DNA of 64,000 nt. Source: Jiella pacifica. Lineage in GTDB: Bacteria; Pseudomonadota; Alphaproteobacteria; Rhizobiales; Rhizobiaceae. The stretch lies in the NCBI RefSeq assembly GCF_010500815.1, contig NZ_JAAAMG010000002.1, positions 321,730 to 385,729 of the forward strand, given 5' to 3'. A program made the position numbers and the translations under genes. The notes under the pieces are model-generated. The model had not been told where the DNA came from, did not search any database, and saw only the letters and a list, made by a program, of their open reading frames with translations. This document shows positions 53,628 through 61,862 of this stretch, piece after piece. Every line of letters starts with the position of its first letter. Within the stretch, counting starts at the first letter, position 1.

Positions 53628-54934
53628 GCCTGACGCCCCCCATCGCCGCTGGCGCAAGGCCCGTCGAAACCGCCGACCTGTCCGACCTCGCGGGTCTGGC
53701 CGAGAAGATCTTCGCCGACGTCGCGGCACTGTCGCCGGACGTCCTCGGCGTCTCGCGGCCGGCCTACAGCACGGTCGAGACCGAGACTCTCGACTATCTG
53801 GAGACCTTCGCCCGAGAGTTCGGCCTTCGCACCTGGCGGGACACGGGCGAAAACCTGGTGATCGCCGCGCCCGGCGACACCTCGCCGGAAGCGCCATGCG
53901 GCTACTTCGGTTCGCATGTCGATTCGGTTCCCCAGGGCGGCAATTTCGACGGGCTCGCCGGCGTCGTCGCGGCGCTCTTGACGTTGATCGCGCTGGTGCG
54001 GGAGGGCGCGCCGATGCGCGTTCCGCTGCGCGTCCTCGCCCTGCGGGGCGAGGAGAGCGCCTGGTTCGGCAACGCCTATATGGGCTCCCAGGCGCTGTTC
54101 GGCCGGCTCGGCGAAAAGGCCCTCTCGACCCGCCGCCGCGACGGCCGGGGGACGCTCGCCGACGCCATGCGCGAGACCGGCATCGCCATGGAGAGGATCG
54201 AGGCGGGCGAGCCGCTCGTCGACACTGAGAAGATCCGCTTCTTCCTCGAACTCCACATCGAACAGGGCCCGGTCCTCGTCGAGCGTCAGTGGCCCGTCGC
54301 GGCCGTCACCGGGATCCGCGGCAACGTCCGCCACCGGGAAGTCCAGTGCATCGGCCAGGCCGGTCATTCCGGCGCGGTGCCGCGCTGGCTGAGGCGCGAC
54401 GCGGTGTTCGCGACGTCCGAACTGATCATGCGCATGGACGATCACTGGGCGACCATCCAGCAGCATGGCGGCGATCTCGTCCTGACCGCCGGCATCTTCC
54501 AGACCGATCCCGCCCGTCACGCCATGTCGCGCATTCCCGGCGAATGCACCTTCAGCTTCGAGGCGCGCAGCCAGGACAGCGGCACCTTGCGGGCGTTCGA
54601 GGAACTGTTGAAATCCGAGTGCCGAATCATCGAGCGCGAGCGGCGGGTGAAGTTCGTCTTCGACGAGGCCGTGCGCAGCGATCCAGCCGAACTCGATCCG
54701 GCGATGGTCGATGCCATCCTCAAGGCGGCTTCCGCGGAGGGTCTGCCGGCCGAGGCGATCCCCAGCGGCGCCGGCCACGACGCCGCGATCTTTGCCCAGG
54801 CAGGTGTTCCGACCGGCATGATCTTCGTGCGCAACCGCAACGGCTCGCACAATCCCGACGAACACATGGAGATCGAGGATCTCGTCGCAGCCGTCGGCGT
54901 GATGCGGCGGGTGGCGCGGGATCTGACGCAGTGA
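53624..54934 (+). CDS. M20 N-carbamoyl-amino-acid/ureido amidohydrolase
   Basis: A 436-residue zinc enzyme of the hydantoinase/carbamoylase family (N-carbamoyl-L-amino-acid hydrolase, allantoate amidohydrolase, beta-ureidopropionase). Metal-site residues: His98 in GSHVDSVPQGG, Asp109 in NFDG, Glu143-Glu144 in RGEESAWFG, His211 in ELHIEQGPVLVE, and the C-terminal NGSHNPDEH. Its GTG start overlaps the pyrD stop (GTGA), so it is translated with the dehydrogenase. Hydrolysis of N-carbamoylaspartate to aspartate, ammonia and CO2 would fit the operon; this is inference. Confidence 0.87.
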   Translation: MSLTPPIAAGARPVETADLSDLAGLAEKIFADVAALSPDVLGVSRPAYSTVETETLDYLETFAREFGLRTWRDTGENLVIAAPGDTSPEAPCGYFGSHVDSVPQGGNFDGLAGVVAALLTLIALVREGAPMRVPLRVLALRGEESAWFGNAYMGSQALFGRLGEKALSTRRRDGRGTLADAMRETGIAMERIEAGEPLVDTEKIRFFLELHIEQGPVLVERQWPVAAVTGIRGNVRHREVQCIGQAGHSGAVPRWLRRDAVFATSELIMRMDDHWATIQQHGGDLVLTAGIFQTDPARHAMSRIPGECTFSFEARSQDSGTLRAFEELLKSECRIIERERRVKFVFDEAVRSDPAELDPAMVDAILKAASAEGLPAEAIPSGAGHDAAIFAQAGVPTGMIFVRNRNGSHNPDEHMEIEDLVAAVGVMRRVARDLTQ

Positions 54935-55211
54935 GCCGAGGCGCCGAGATCGCCCGAATCGTCGCCGCGGCCGTTCGGGCTCTGCCGCCGGCCATAGCGT
55001 GTTGGCATGCCGCCGAGTTTACCAAATTCGGCGTCGATGCCGCCGTGGTCGCCCGCGAAGCCAAACCACCGGAGGAAAGCCGCGCCCTTGATATTGAAGC
55101 CGGCGGCAGGGTGCGAGTAAGGGTGGGGAGGCCTGATGCGGATTTGCAGTGGTCGGGAAGAGACTGGCGCTCGCCCGACGGGCCTCACTCATTCCAGGAA
55201 AGGCACCGGAC

Positions 55212-55904
55212 TTGACGAGCTTCACCGACAAAACCCTGATCGCCGAAATGACCGCCAAGATGCTCCTCGAGGTCAAGGCGGTCCATTTTCGCGCGGATGA
55301 GCCCTTCCGCTTCACCTCCGGCTGGGCGAGCCCAGTCTATATCGACTGCCGCAAGCTGATCTCCTATCCGCGGGTGCGCAATACGCTGATGGACTTCGCC
55401 TCCTCGGTGATCCTGCGCGACATCGGCTTTGAATCCCTCGACGCCATCGCCGGCGGCGAGACCGCCGGCATCCCCTTCGCCGCCTGGATCGCCGATCGCC
55501 TGTCGATGCCGATGCAGTATGTCCGCAAGAAGCCGAAGGGCTTCGGGCGCGACGCGCAGATCGAGGGCGACTACCGCGAGGGCTCGCGGATCGTGCTGGT
55601 CGAGGATCTCTCCACCGACGGCCGCAGCAAGATCCGCTTCTGCGAAGCGCTGCGCAAGGCCGGCCTGACGGTCGAGCACACCTTCGTCATCTTCCACTAC
55701 GACATCTTCCCCGAGACCAAGCAGACCCTGAAGGACAACGGCATCCAGATGCACGCCCTCGCCACATGGTGGGACGTCCTGAAGGTGGCGCGCGACCAGG
55801 GCTACTTCGAAGAATCGATCCTGCAGGAAGTCGAAGCCTTCCTCCACAATCCGATGAGTTGGTCGGCCGCCCATGGCGGTGCGAGCTCGTATCCCAAGGA
55901 CTAG
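55212..55904 (+). CDS. pyrE: orotate phosphoribosyltransferase (PyrE)
   Basis: A 230-residue phosphoribosyltransferase of the long alphaproteobacterial PyrE type, which makes orotidine 5'-phosphate from orotate and PRPP. The opening [20 protein letters not shown] (34-53), [17 protein letters not shown] (103-119) and the PRPP loop [12 protein letters not shown] (128-139) are visible; the loop differs from the usual EDxxTTGGS. No ATG fits the family N-terminus, so I chose TTG 55212 after AGGAAAGG; the frame is open back to 55149. It is separated by 277 bases from the upstream gene and may have its own promoter. Confidence 0.87.
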   Translation: MTSFTDKTLIAEMTAKMLLEVKAVHFRADEPFRFTSGWASPVYIDCRKLISYPRVRNTLMDFASSVILRDIGFESLDAIAGGETAGIPFAAWIADRLSMPMQYVRKKPKGFGRDAQIEGDYREGSRIVLVEDLSTDGRSKIRFCEALRKAGLTVEHTFVIFHYDIFPETKQTLKDNGIQMHALATWWDVLKVARDQGYFEESILQEVEAFLHNPMSWSAAHGGASSYPKD

Positions 55905-55916
55905 GAGCAGCAGTTT

Positions 55917-56231
55917 ATGTTGAGCGACGTCAAGCGCATCATCGCCGAAGGCCATCTCGGCGTTCGGACCTACGAAGAGTTCGCCCAGTCAAGCCTCCAG
56001 AAGGCCGCCCAGGGCGGCGAAGACGCCGTGGCGCTCTTCGTGTTGGCCAAGATCGTCCAGCCGTTCTGCGACTACTATTTCGATCAGGCGCTGAGCGAGG
56101 CGACGGCCGTCGCGTTTCGCCAGGAGATCCTCGAGACGATCGAGGCCTATGAGGCGGCCGGCAGTCTCGCCGACAAGAATGCCGTTCTCGCCCGCGCGGT
56201 CCAGAACAGCCTGGCGAACGCGGACGTTTGA
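55917..56231 (+). CDS. small protein of unknown function
   Basis: A 104-residue, mostly helical acidic protein with no signal peptide or membrane segment. It has the segments FAQSSLQKAAQGGEDAVALF and ILETIEAYEAAGSLADKNAV but no motif I recognise. It starts 12 bases after pyrE, with a weak GGAGCAG ribosome binding site, so it is co-transcribed with pyrE. Its single-cysteine, tryptophan-free, alpha-helical composition suggests a partner or regulator protein, which is speculation. Confidence 0.7.
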   Translation: MLSDVKRIIAEGHLGVRTYEEFAQSSLQKAAQGGEDAVALFVLAKIVQPFCDYYFDQALSEATAVAFRQEILETIEAYEAAGSLADKNAVLARAVQNSLANADV

Positions 56232-56255
56232 ACCCGCATGCATGAACCGATGGGC

Positions 56256-56313
56256 GGCCCGGTCGATCGATCGGGCCGTCGGTCGAGCCCGCCCGGGTGA
56301 TCGAGCGGGCTCG
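56256..56313. terminator. two hairpins in tandem between convergent genes
   Basis: GGCCCG / CGGGCC (56256-56277) is followed by CGAGCCCGC / GCGGGCTCG (56284-56313, nine-base perfect stem). They lie between the small-protein gene and the convergent DUF4286-like gene. No T-run; probable bidirectional end. Confidence 0.5.
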
Positions 56314-56349
56314 CAGTTCGCCGTTTTGCAGGCAGGCGACCGCTCCGTA

Positions 56350-57093
56350 TCAGGCGGTGCCTTCGGCCGGGCCTTCGCCACCCATAGACGGGGCACCGTC
56401 CCAAGGCGGCAGAACCTCGCCGGCGGACAGACAGAGTTCGTGCCGGTAGATCGCGGTCCGTCCCGTTTCGATCCGCCTTCCCGTCTCGCCCGCCATCCTC
56501 TCCGTAAACCCGGCGACCATGTCGGCAAGCGGCGCCGCATCGCCGGCCTCCGCCAGAAGGATGCCGGCCGGCAGTTCTCCGGTTTCGCGGCGGAGGACAT
56601 GTTCGGCCGTCTTCGCGCGGCTTGCCCCGGCGTCGCAGCGCAGAAAGTGCAGGCCGGTCAGCGCGGGCTCCCTCGCAAAGAGCGTCTCGGCCGTCCGCTG
56701 CAGGGCCCCCCTGAAGGTTGCGTCGGCATCGCCGAGTTCCGGCAGGACGGCGGTGGCGACGAAGCCACCCACCCCCGCCCCGAGGCTGAACTCGACCCGG
56801 CACAAGGCGCGTGAAGCGTGCCGGAACGCCGGCATGACGCGCCGCGTCCACGGCGTCGGGTCGTTCAGCCGGCGCAGATACTCGCCGCCGAGAAACGCCT
56901 CGCTCTCCACCTCGTAGAGCGTGAAGAATTCCGGACCGCCGGAGACCGCCCGGCCCCTCCGTCCGCGGCGAAAGCCCGCGATGGAAACGCGCTCGGGGAT
57001 ATGCTCCCGGTTGTGCCAGGCAACGAACTCGGCCCGCGCTTCGGGGGTCACGTCATTCCATATGACGACTGCTGCGGTGCCCGAAAGTGCCAT
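56350..57093 (-). CDS. DUF4286-like dimeric alpha/beta-barrel protein
   Basis: A 247-residue protein with two apparent ferredoxin-like repeats. The first begins ALSGTAAVVIWNDVTPEARAEFVAWHNREHIPERVSIAGF, the pattern of the EthD/DUF4286 group (WHNxEHIPE). The second half starts near residue 120 (LGAGVGGFVATAVLPELGD). Such proteins are found next to catabolic genes and may be small-molecule isomerases or oxygenase-like. I chose ATG 57093; the frame is open to 57159. Confidence 0.72.
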   Translation of the reverse strand: MALSGTAAVVIWNDVTPEARAEFVAWHNREHIPERVSIAGFRRGRRGRAVSGGPEFFTLYEVESEAFLGGEYLRRLNDPTPWTRRVMPAFRHASRALCRVEFSLGAGVGGFVATAVLPELGDADATFRGALQRTAETLFAREPALTGLHFLRCDAGASRAKTAEHVLRRETGELPAGILLAEAGDAAPLADMVAGFTERMAGETGRRIETGRTAIYRHELCLSAGEVLPPWDGAPSMGGEGPAEGTA

Positions 57094-57253
57094 GCGATCA
57101 TCGCCTCCATGATTGGAACGGTTCGGAAGGAGCCGAACCTGCCACGCGGCCTCGTCCACTGTGGACGGTACCGAAGTCGAGGACGCGCCCGGCCGCCGGT
57201 GCCCCCCTAGGCCTAGAACAGTCCGTTCTTTCGCACCTAAGCGAGGTACCGCT

Positions 57254-57436
57254 TCATCCAGACGAGTCGCTGGTTCTGCACCCGGTCGAGACGGCGGGCG
57301 ACGAATTGAGGATCCGGTGCGGGTTCTCCAGCAGCGCGTCCGCCACCTTGCGGTCGGACTTGCGCAGATCCGGCCGGATCAACCGGATCATCTCGAGCAT
57401 GTTGCGCGGCGGCGCCGCTTCCGCCGGGTGGTTCAT
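57254..57436 (-). pseudogene. remnant of an RpiR-family transcriptional regulator
   Basis: From ATG 57436 the frame reads about 46 residues typical of the RpiR N-terminal helix-turn-helix (MIRLIRPDLRKSDRKVADAL, then LENPHRILNSS), then loses similarity and stops after 60 codons. Another frame continues with GAEPATRLDEAVPRLG, which resembles the second part of the helix-turn-helix, so a frameshift and loss of the sugar-isomerase domain are likely. Confidence 0.65.
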
Positions 57437-58068
57437 CGTCTCAGTCCGCCTGCCGTTGCCCGAGACCATAGGCTCGGCCGATACGGGCCGCCACCGCATG
57501 AAGGAGATCGCTTCGGCATGCAAGCGCCTCCGCCTCGCGGCGGGGAACGGTGTTGAAAGCGAAGAGATCGAATGGTGGACGATCATCCCGCCCATTCCCG
57601 CCGTGCCGCAGAGCTCCAGCGCCTCCGCCATGGTCATGCTTCCGGGCACGCCAGTCGCGGCGCGCCCCGCCACGCCCGGCCCGATCCGGCCTGTCACGCC
57701 CAGTACCGGCGCCTGCTCGCCCAGTACCGCGAGGCGGTCGACATGCTGACGCCCATCCTGCATGCCCTGTCCGACGGATCGTCGAAGGAGCCTGCGGCAT
57801 GAAAGAGGACACCGAGAAAAGCGTGAGCCGCCTCGGCGTCGCCGTCGTCCAGATCAACGGCACCGTCGCCCCGGTTCCCGGCATCGCCCACCACCCCGCC
57901 GGCAGGCGGGTGATCGGCTTCACCGGTGGCCTCCACAGCTACCCGGTCCATGCGCCAGCGCTCATCGGAGCCGCTGCCGTGGAGGTCGCGGCCGAAATGC
58001 GCGATCTCCCCGAGCGGCTATCGGCGCAATGGGCACGGCTTCAGGTCGACTGCCCCTTGAGGAGACCC

Positions 58069-58095
58069 TTGTCGCAAACGGACGTCTGGTATAAT
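58069..58095 (+). promoter_or_regulatory. promoter candidate of the RuBisCO-like gene
   Basis: A perfect -10 TATAAT at 58090-58095 with TTGTCG 15 bases upstream (58069-58074). It lies 45 bases before the ATG at 58140. The short spacer suggests activator dependence or a different -35. Confidence 0.5.
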
Positions 58096-58139
58096 GAGAT
58101 GATGACACGTGATGCCATCGATCGAGCCCCATCGAATCC

Positions 58140-59432
58140 ATGCCTCAGACCGACGTCGTGCCTGGGCCCAGCCATCCCACCGGGGATCGCATCGAGGCCG
58201 ACTACCTTCTCGAAACGCCCGGCGCAGTCGAGAAGGCGGCGGAGGTCATGGCGGGCGAGCAGTCGAGCGGCACGTTCCTGCCCGTCCCCGGCGAGACGCC
58301 GGAACTGAAGGCGCGGGCGGCGGCACGGGTCGAACGGATCGAGGTAATCGACACCATCGGGGAGCCTTCGCTGCCCGAAGCCGCGGAGCCGGCCGAGACG
58401 GGCCGTTTCACCAGGGCCCGGGTGACGCTCTCCTGGCCGCTCGACAACATCGGCGCCTCGCTGCCCAACCTTCTCGCCACCATCGCCGGCAATCTCTTCG
58501 AACTGAAGCAGGTGTCCGGCCTGCGCCTCCTCGACATCCGCCTGCCGCGGGCCTTCGCGGCCCGATATCGTGGCCCGCAATTCGGCATCGACGGCACCCG
58601 GCGCCTCGCCGGGGTCTTCGATCGCCCGCTGATCGGCACGATCGTCAAGCCGAGCATCGGGCTGACGGCTGAGGGAACGGCCGAGATCGTCGACACTCTC
58701 GCCGCCGCCGGCATCGATTTCGTCAAGGACGACGAACTCCAGTCGGACGGGCCCGGTTGCCCGTTCGAGGCGCGCGCCCGCGCTGTGATGGCGGTGATCG
58801 ATCGCCATGCCCAGCGCACCGGCAAGAAGGCGATGTTCGCCTTCAACATCACCGGCGATCTCGACGAAATGCGTCGCCGGCACGACCTCGTGCGCGACCT
58901 CGGGGGCACCTGCGTCATGGCCAGCATCAATTCGATCGGTCTCGTCGGCATGATCGAGCTCGCCCGCCATTCGCAGCTGCCGATCCACGCCCATCGCAAC
59001 GGCTGGGGCTACCTTTCGCGCCACCCGGCGCTCGGCTGGTCCTACGGCGCCTGGCAGAAGATCTGGCGGCTGGCCGGCTGCGACCACATGCATGTCAACG
59101 GTCTTCAGAACAAGTTCTCCGAGGACGACGCCAGCGTCATCGAGGCGGCGCGCGCCTGCCTGACGCCGCTTTCCGACGACGCGCCCTGCCTCGCCATGCC
59201 GGTATTCTCCTCCGGCCAGACGGCGCGGCAGGCGCCGGAGACCTTCGTCAGGCTGGGATCGAGCGATCTGATTCACGCCGCCGGCGGCGGCATCATGGCA
59301 CATCCGCACGGCCCGGCCGGCGGCGTCGCCAGCATGCGCGAGGCCTGGGAGGCGGCGATGGCCGGCACGCCGCTCGACGTCCATGCCAAGACCCATCCGG
59401 CGCTCGCGGCAGCATTGCAGACATTTCGCTAG
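58140..59432 (+). CDS. RuBisCO-like protein (form IV large-subunit homologue)
   Basis: A 430-residue homologue of the RuBisCO large subunit. The N-terminal region has the SSGTFLPVPGET motif (42-53). The barrel has GTIVKPSIGL (Lys170, the RuBisCO general-base position), DFVKDDE with the carbamylation lysine Lys196 and metal ligands Asp198 and Glu199, IHAHRNGWG (His284) and HVNGLQNKFSED at loop 6. The second lysine of the KPKxGL motif is serine, and other CO2-fixing residues differ, so it is not a carboxylase of the Calvin cycle. Relatives act in methylthioribulose salvage or as acid-sugar phosphate decarboxylases/isomerases. Adjacent TRAP and beta-hydroxyacid dehydrogenase genes favour the latter. 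Confidence 0.88.
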   Translation: MPQTDVVPGPSHPTGDRIEADYLLETPGAVEKAAEVMAGEQSSGTFLPVPGETPELKARAAARVERIEVIDTIGEPSLPEAAEPAETGRFTRARVTLSWPLDNIGASLPNLLATIAGNLFELKQVSGLRLLDIRLPRAFAARYRGPQFGIDGTRRLAGVFDRPLIGTIVKPSIGLTAEGTAEIVDTLAAAGIDFVKDDELQSDGPGCPFEARARAVMAVIDRHAQRTGKKAMFAFNITGDLDEMRRRHDLVRDLGGTCVMASINSIGLVGMIELARHSQLPIHAHRNGWGYLSRHPALGWSYGAWQKIWRLAGCDHMHVNGLQNKFSEDDASVIEAARACLTPLSDDAPCLAMPVFSSGQTARQAPETFVRLGSSDLIHAAGGGIMAHPHGPAGGVASMREAWEAAMAGTPLDVHAKTHPALAAALQTFR

Positions 59433-59454
59433 GATCGACCCCGACGGGGCGATC
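59433..59454. terminator. hairpin between RuBisCO-like and dehydrogenase genes
   Basis: GATCGACCCC pairs with GGGGCGATC (one bulged A) around a GAC loop in the 37-base gap between two convergent genes. No T-run. Confidence 0.5.
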
Positions 59455-59469
59455 GGCAGGCCTCGCGCC

Positions 59470-60351
59470 CTACCCCTTCTGCCGGAACGCCTTCGCCGCC
59501 TCCGGCGCCATCGCCTCGCCGAAGCCGCTTTCGTTAAGCCATCCCAGCGCCGAGAGCACGCCTTCGGCAACGTCCCGGCGGGTTCCGGTCGCCTCGACGA
59601 GCTTGCCGTAATAGCCGAGGTCCTTCAGGGCATTGGCATTGGTGAAGCGCATCTGGCTGGTCTCGCCTTCCAGCAGGAAGGGCGCCACCCGCTCCAGCGC
59701 CGCGCCGTGGCCGCCGCCCCGCCGCAGACAGTCGACGAGAATCTCCGCGGCAATGCCGTTCTCGGCGGCGCAGGCCGCCGCCTCGCTGATCAGCGTCACC
59801 GTACCGAGCGAGACGAAGTTGTGGATCAGCTTCAGCATCTGTCCGGAGCCGACCGGGCCGGCATGGAAGCGGTTTTCCGAAAAGGCCTCGAACAGCGGCG
59901 TCAGTTCCGCGACGGTCGCGTCCTCGCCGCCGATCAGAAGGTTCAGCCGCCCCTCCTCCGCCTCCTTCGGCGTTCGCGTCATCGCCGCATCGACGAAGCG
60001 GCCGCCGCCCGCCGCCACGCGCCCGGCCGCACGCATGGTCACGGCGGGAATGCCGGTCGAGCAGTCGACGACGATCGTTCCCGGTTGCAGCGCGTCGACG
60101 AGGCTGTCCTCGCGAAGGATCAACTCCTCGATCTGCGCGCTGCCGGTGACGACGAGGATGACGACGTCGCTCGCGGCGACGAGATCCGCCACCTTATCGA
60201 AGCGCCGTGCGCCGGCCTCGTCGAGATCCGCCGTCGGCTGGTTGCCGGGATGGGCGAGATAGCCGAGCGGCCAGCCGGCCTTCAGGACGTTGCGGGCGAT
60301 GCCGTGGCCCATCATGCCGACGCCGACGATGCCGATGGTCTGTTTGCTCAT
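59470..60351 (-). CDS. NAD(P)-dependent beta-hydroxyacid dehydrogenase (3-hydroxyisobutyrate dehydrogenase family)
   Basis: A 293-residue dehydrogenase with the nucleotide motif GIVGVGMMGHGIARN (7-21), the substrate motif DCSTGIP (96-102), TRTPKEAEEG (125-134) and the catalytic lysine Lys174 in GSGQMLKLIHN. The family oxidises 3-hydroxyisobutyrate, tartronate semialdehyde and four-carbon acid-sugars. It is the last gene of the TRAP operon and convergent with the RuBisCO-like gene; an acid-sugar substrate is inferred. Confidence 0.87.
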   Translation of the reverse strand: MSKQTIGIVGVGMMGHGIARNVLKAGWPLGYLAHPGNQPTADLDEAGARRFDKVADLVAASDVVILVVTGSAQIEELILREDSLVDALQPGTIVVDCSTGIPAVTMRAAGRVAAGGGRFVDAAMTRTPKEAEEGRLNLLIGGEDATVAELTPLFEAFSENRFHAGPVGSGQMLKLIHNFVSLGTVTLISEAAACAAENGIAAEILVDCLRRGGGHGAALERVAPFLLEGETSQMRFTNANALKDLGYYGKLVEATGTRRDVAEGVLSALGWLNESGFGEAMAPEAAKAFRQKG

Positions 60352-60376
60352 GAGGTCTTCCGTCCGTTTTCGAATG

Positions 60377-60540
60377 TCAGGCGAGAGCCCGCTGGATCGC
60401 CTTGCTCATCTCGCTGCACCGGGCCCTGCCGCCGAGGTCGGTGGGAACGTATTCCCCCGCCCCGGCTCCGTCCGGACGCGGCCCGATGCCCTCGCCTTCG
60501 ACGGTCGCGATCCGTTCGCCTGCTTTGCCGTCTTCGTCAT
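60377..60540 (-). pseudogene. internally deleted remnant of an isopropylmalate/tartrate dehydrogenase-family gene
   Basis: From ATG 60540 (MTKTAKQ), and after a frame change, the sequence reads ERIATVEGEGIGP, the N-terminus of isocitrate/isopropylmalate/tartrate dehydrogenases. After a few codons it continues in frame with EYVPTDLGGRARCSEMSKAI and ends QRALA-stop, which is the C-terminus of the same family. About 300 internal codons are missing. The remnant sits between the TRAP large permease and the hydroxyacid dehydrogenase, so the operon once carried a second dehydrogenase. Confidence 0.75.
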
Positions 60541-60587
60541 GGCGTCGAGTCTCGTTGCGGGATCGGCCGAAAGGCGAGCGAAAGACC

Positions 60588-61862
60588 TCAGGTGAAGAGA
60601 TCGCGCAGGAACAGGGAGATCTGCGGCACGTAGGTGATGAGGAGCAGCGTTCCGAAGACGACCGTCACAGGGATCACCAGCGAGGCAAACATCCGCTGCA
60701 CCGGGATTTTCGCCACCTGGGCGGCGGCGAAGAGATTGACGCCGAGCGGCGGCGTGATCATGCCGAGCGCCAGGTTGACGATGACGACGATGCCGAAATG
60801 CACCGGATCGACGCCGAAGCCGATGGCGATCGGCGTCAGAATCGGGGCGAGCACAAGGATCGCCGCCGAGGTCTCGACGAACATGCCGACGACGAGCAGG
60901 AGCACGTTGACGAAGAGCAGGAAGCCGACGGCGCTGTCGAAATTCGCCTCTGCCCATCCGCCGATCAGGTTCGGCAGGCCCGACAGGCTGACCAGGAACG
61001 AGAACAGCCCAGCCGTGGCGATGATCAGCATGATCGCGCCGGTCGAGACGGCGGCCGAGCGGAAGATCTGCGGCAGGTCGGCGATCGTCATCTCCCGGTA
61101 GACGAACAGGCCGACGACGAGCGCGTAGACCACCGAGACCGCCGCCGCCTCGGTCGGCGTGAAGATGCCGCCATAGATGCCGCCGAGGATGATGACGGGC
61201 AGCATCAGCGCCCAGAAGGCGTCGACGAAGCTGGTGAGAACCGGCGCGCTCTCCTCGCCGTCTTGCTTGCCAATGCCCTTCACGCGGCACCAGACCTGGG
61301 TCATCAAGATCAGCGCCGTGGCGACGAGGAGGCCGGGACCGATGCCGGCCATGAACAGCTGGGTGATCGAGGTCTCCGTGGCGACGCCGAAGATGATCAT
61401 CGGCACCGAGGGCGGGATGATGACGCCGAGTTCGGCTGAGCTCGCCTGGATGGTCGCGGCCATCGGCAGCGGATAGCCGTGCCGTGCCATCGCGGGCACG
61501 AGGATCGCGCCGATGGCGAAGGTGGTGGCGACCGAGGAGCCGGAGATCGCCGCGAAGATCATGCAGGTGACGACGCAGGTCGAGGCGAGCCCTCCCTGGA
61601 CGCCGCCGACCAGCGACTTGGCGAAGCCGACCAGCCGGCGCGAGACGCCGCCATGGGTCATCAGATTGCCGGCAAGGATGAAGAAGGGCACGGCAAGCAG
61701 CGGGAAGCTGTCGAGCGAGGTGAAGATCTTCTGGGGAACGACGAGCAGCGGCAGCGGCGAGAAGAAGCCCACACCGACGATCGCGGCAAGTCCGATCGCC
61801 ACCCCGACGGGAACCGACAGGACGAAGAAGAAGATCAGCGCCGAGACGAGCGCGGCGTTCAT
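60588..61862 (-). CDS. TRAP transporter large permease (DctM family)
   Basis: A 424-residue inner-membrane protein with about twelve membrane segments and the DctM signatures CMIFAAISGSSVATTFAIG near 95-113, IIPPSVPMIIFG near 137 and GGIYGGIFTPTEAAAVSVVYA near 215. I chose ATG 61862, overlapping the small-permease stop by ATGA; the frame is open to 62234 through the small-permease gene. Confidence 0.93.
   Translation of the reverse strand: MNAALVSALIFFFVLSVPVGVAIGLAAIVGVGFFSPLPLLVVPQKIFTSLDSFPLLAVPFFILAGNLMTHGGVSRRLVGFAKSLVGGVQGGLASTCVVTCMIFAAISGSSVATTFAIGAILVPAMARHGYPLPMAATIQASSAELGVIIPPSVPMIIFGVATETSITQLFMAGIGPGLLVATALILMTQVWCRVKGIGKQDGEESAPVLTSFVDAFWALMLPVIILGGIYGGIFTPTEAAAVSVVYALVVGLFVYREMTIADLPQIFRSAAVSTGAIMLIIATAGLFSFLVSLSGLPNLIGGWAEANFDSAVGFLLFVNVLLLVVGMFVETSAAILVLAPILTPIAIGFGVDPVHFGIVVIVNLALGMITPPLGVNLFAAAQVAKIPVQRMFASLVIPVTVVFGTLLLITYVPQISLFLRDLFT

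Larger units (their letters stand above)
57094..58139. other. decayed, gene-poor stretch of about 1 kb
   Basis: No intact gene is supported. The RpiR remnant (57254-57436, minus) lies in it. Plus-strand frames at 57572-57802 and 57799-58308 are joined by an ATGA-like overlap and contain protein-like segments (GVAVVQINGTVAPVPGIAHH; YRRLLAQYREAVDMLTPIL), but I cannot assign them, and the second would run into the RuBisCO-like gene in another frame. They may be remnants of a catabolic gene. Confidence 0.5.

Noticed and set aside
58140-59432. True CO2-fixing RuBisCO
   Set aside because: The RuBisCO-like sequence lacks several carboxylase residues (for example serine in place of the second lysine of KPKxGL), and there is no small subunit or phosphoribulokinase gene.
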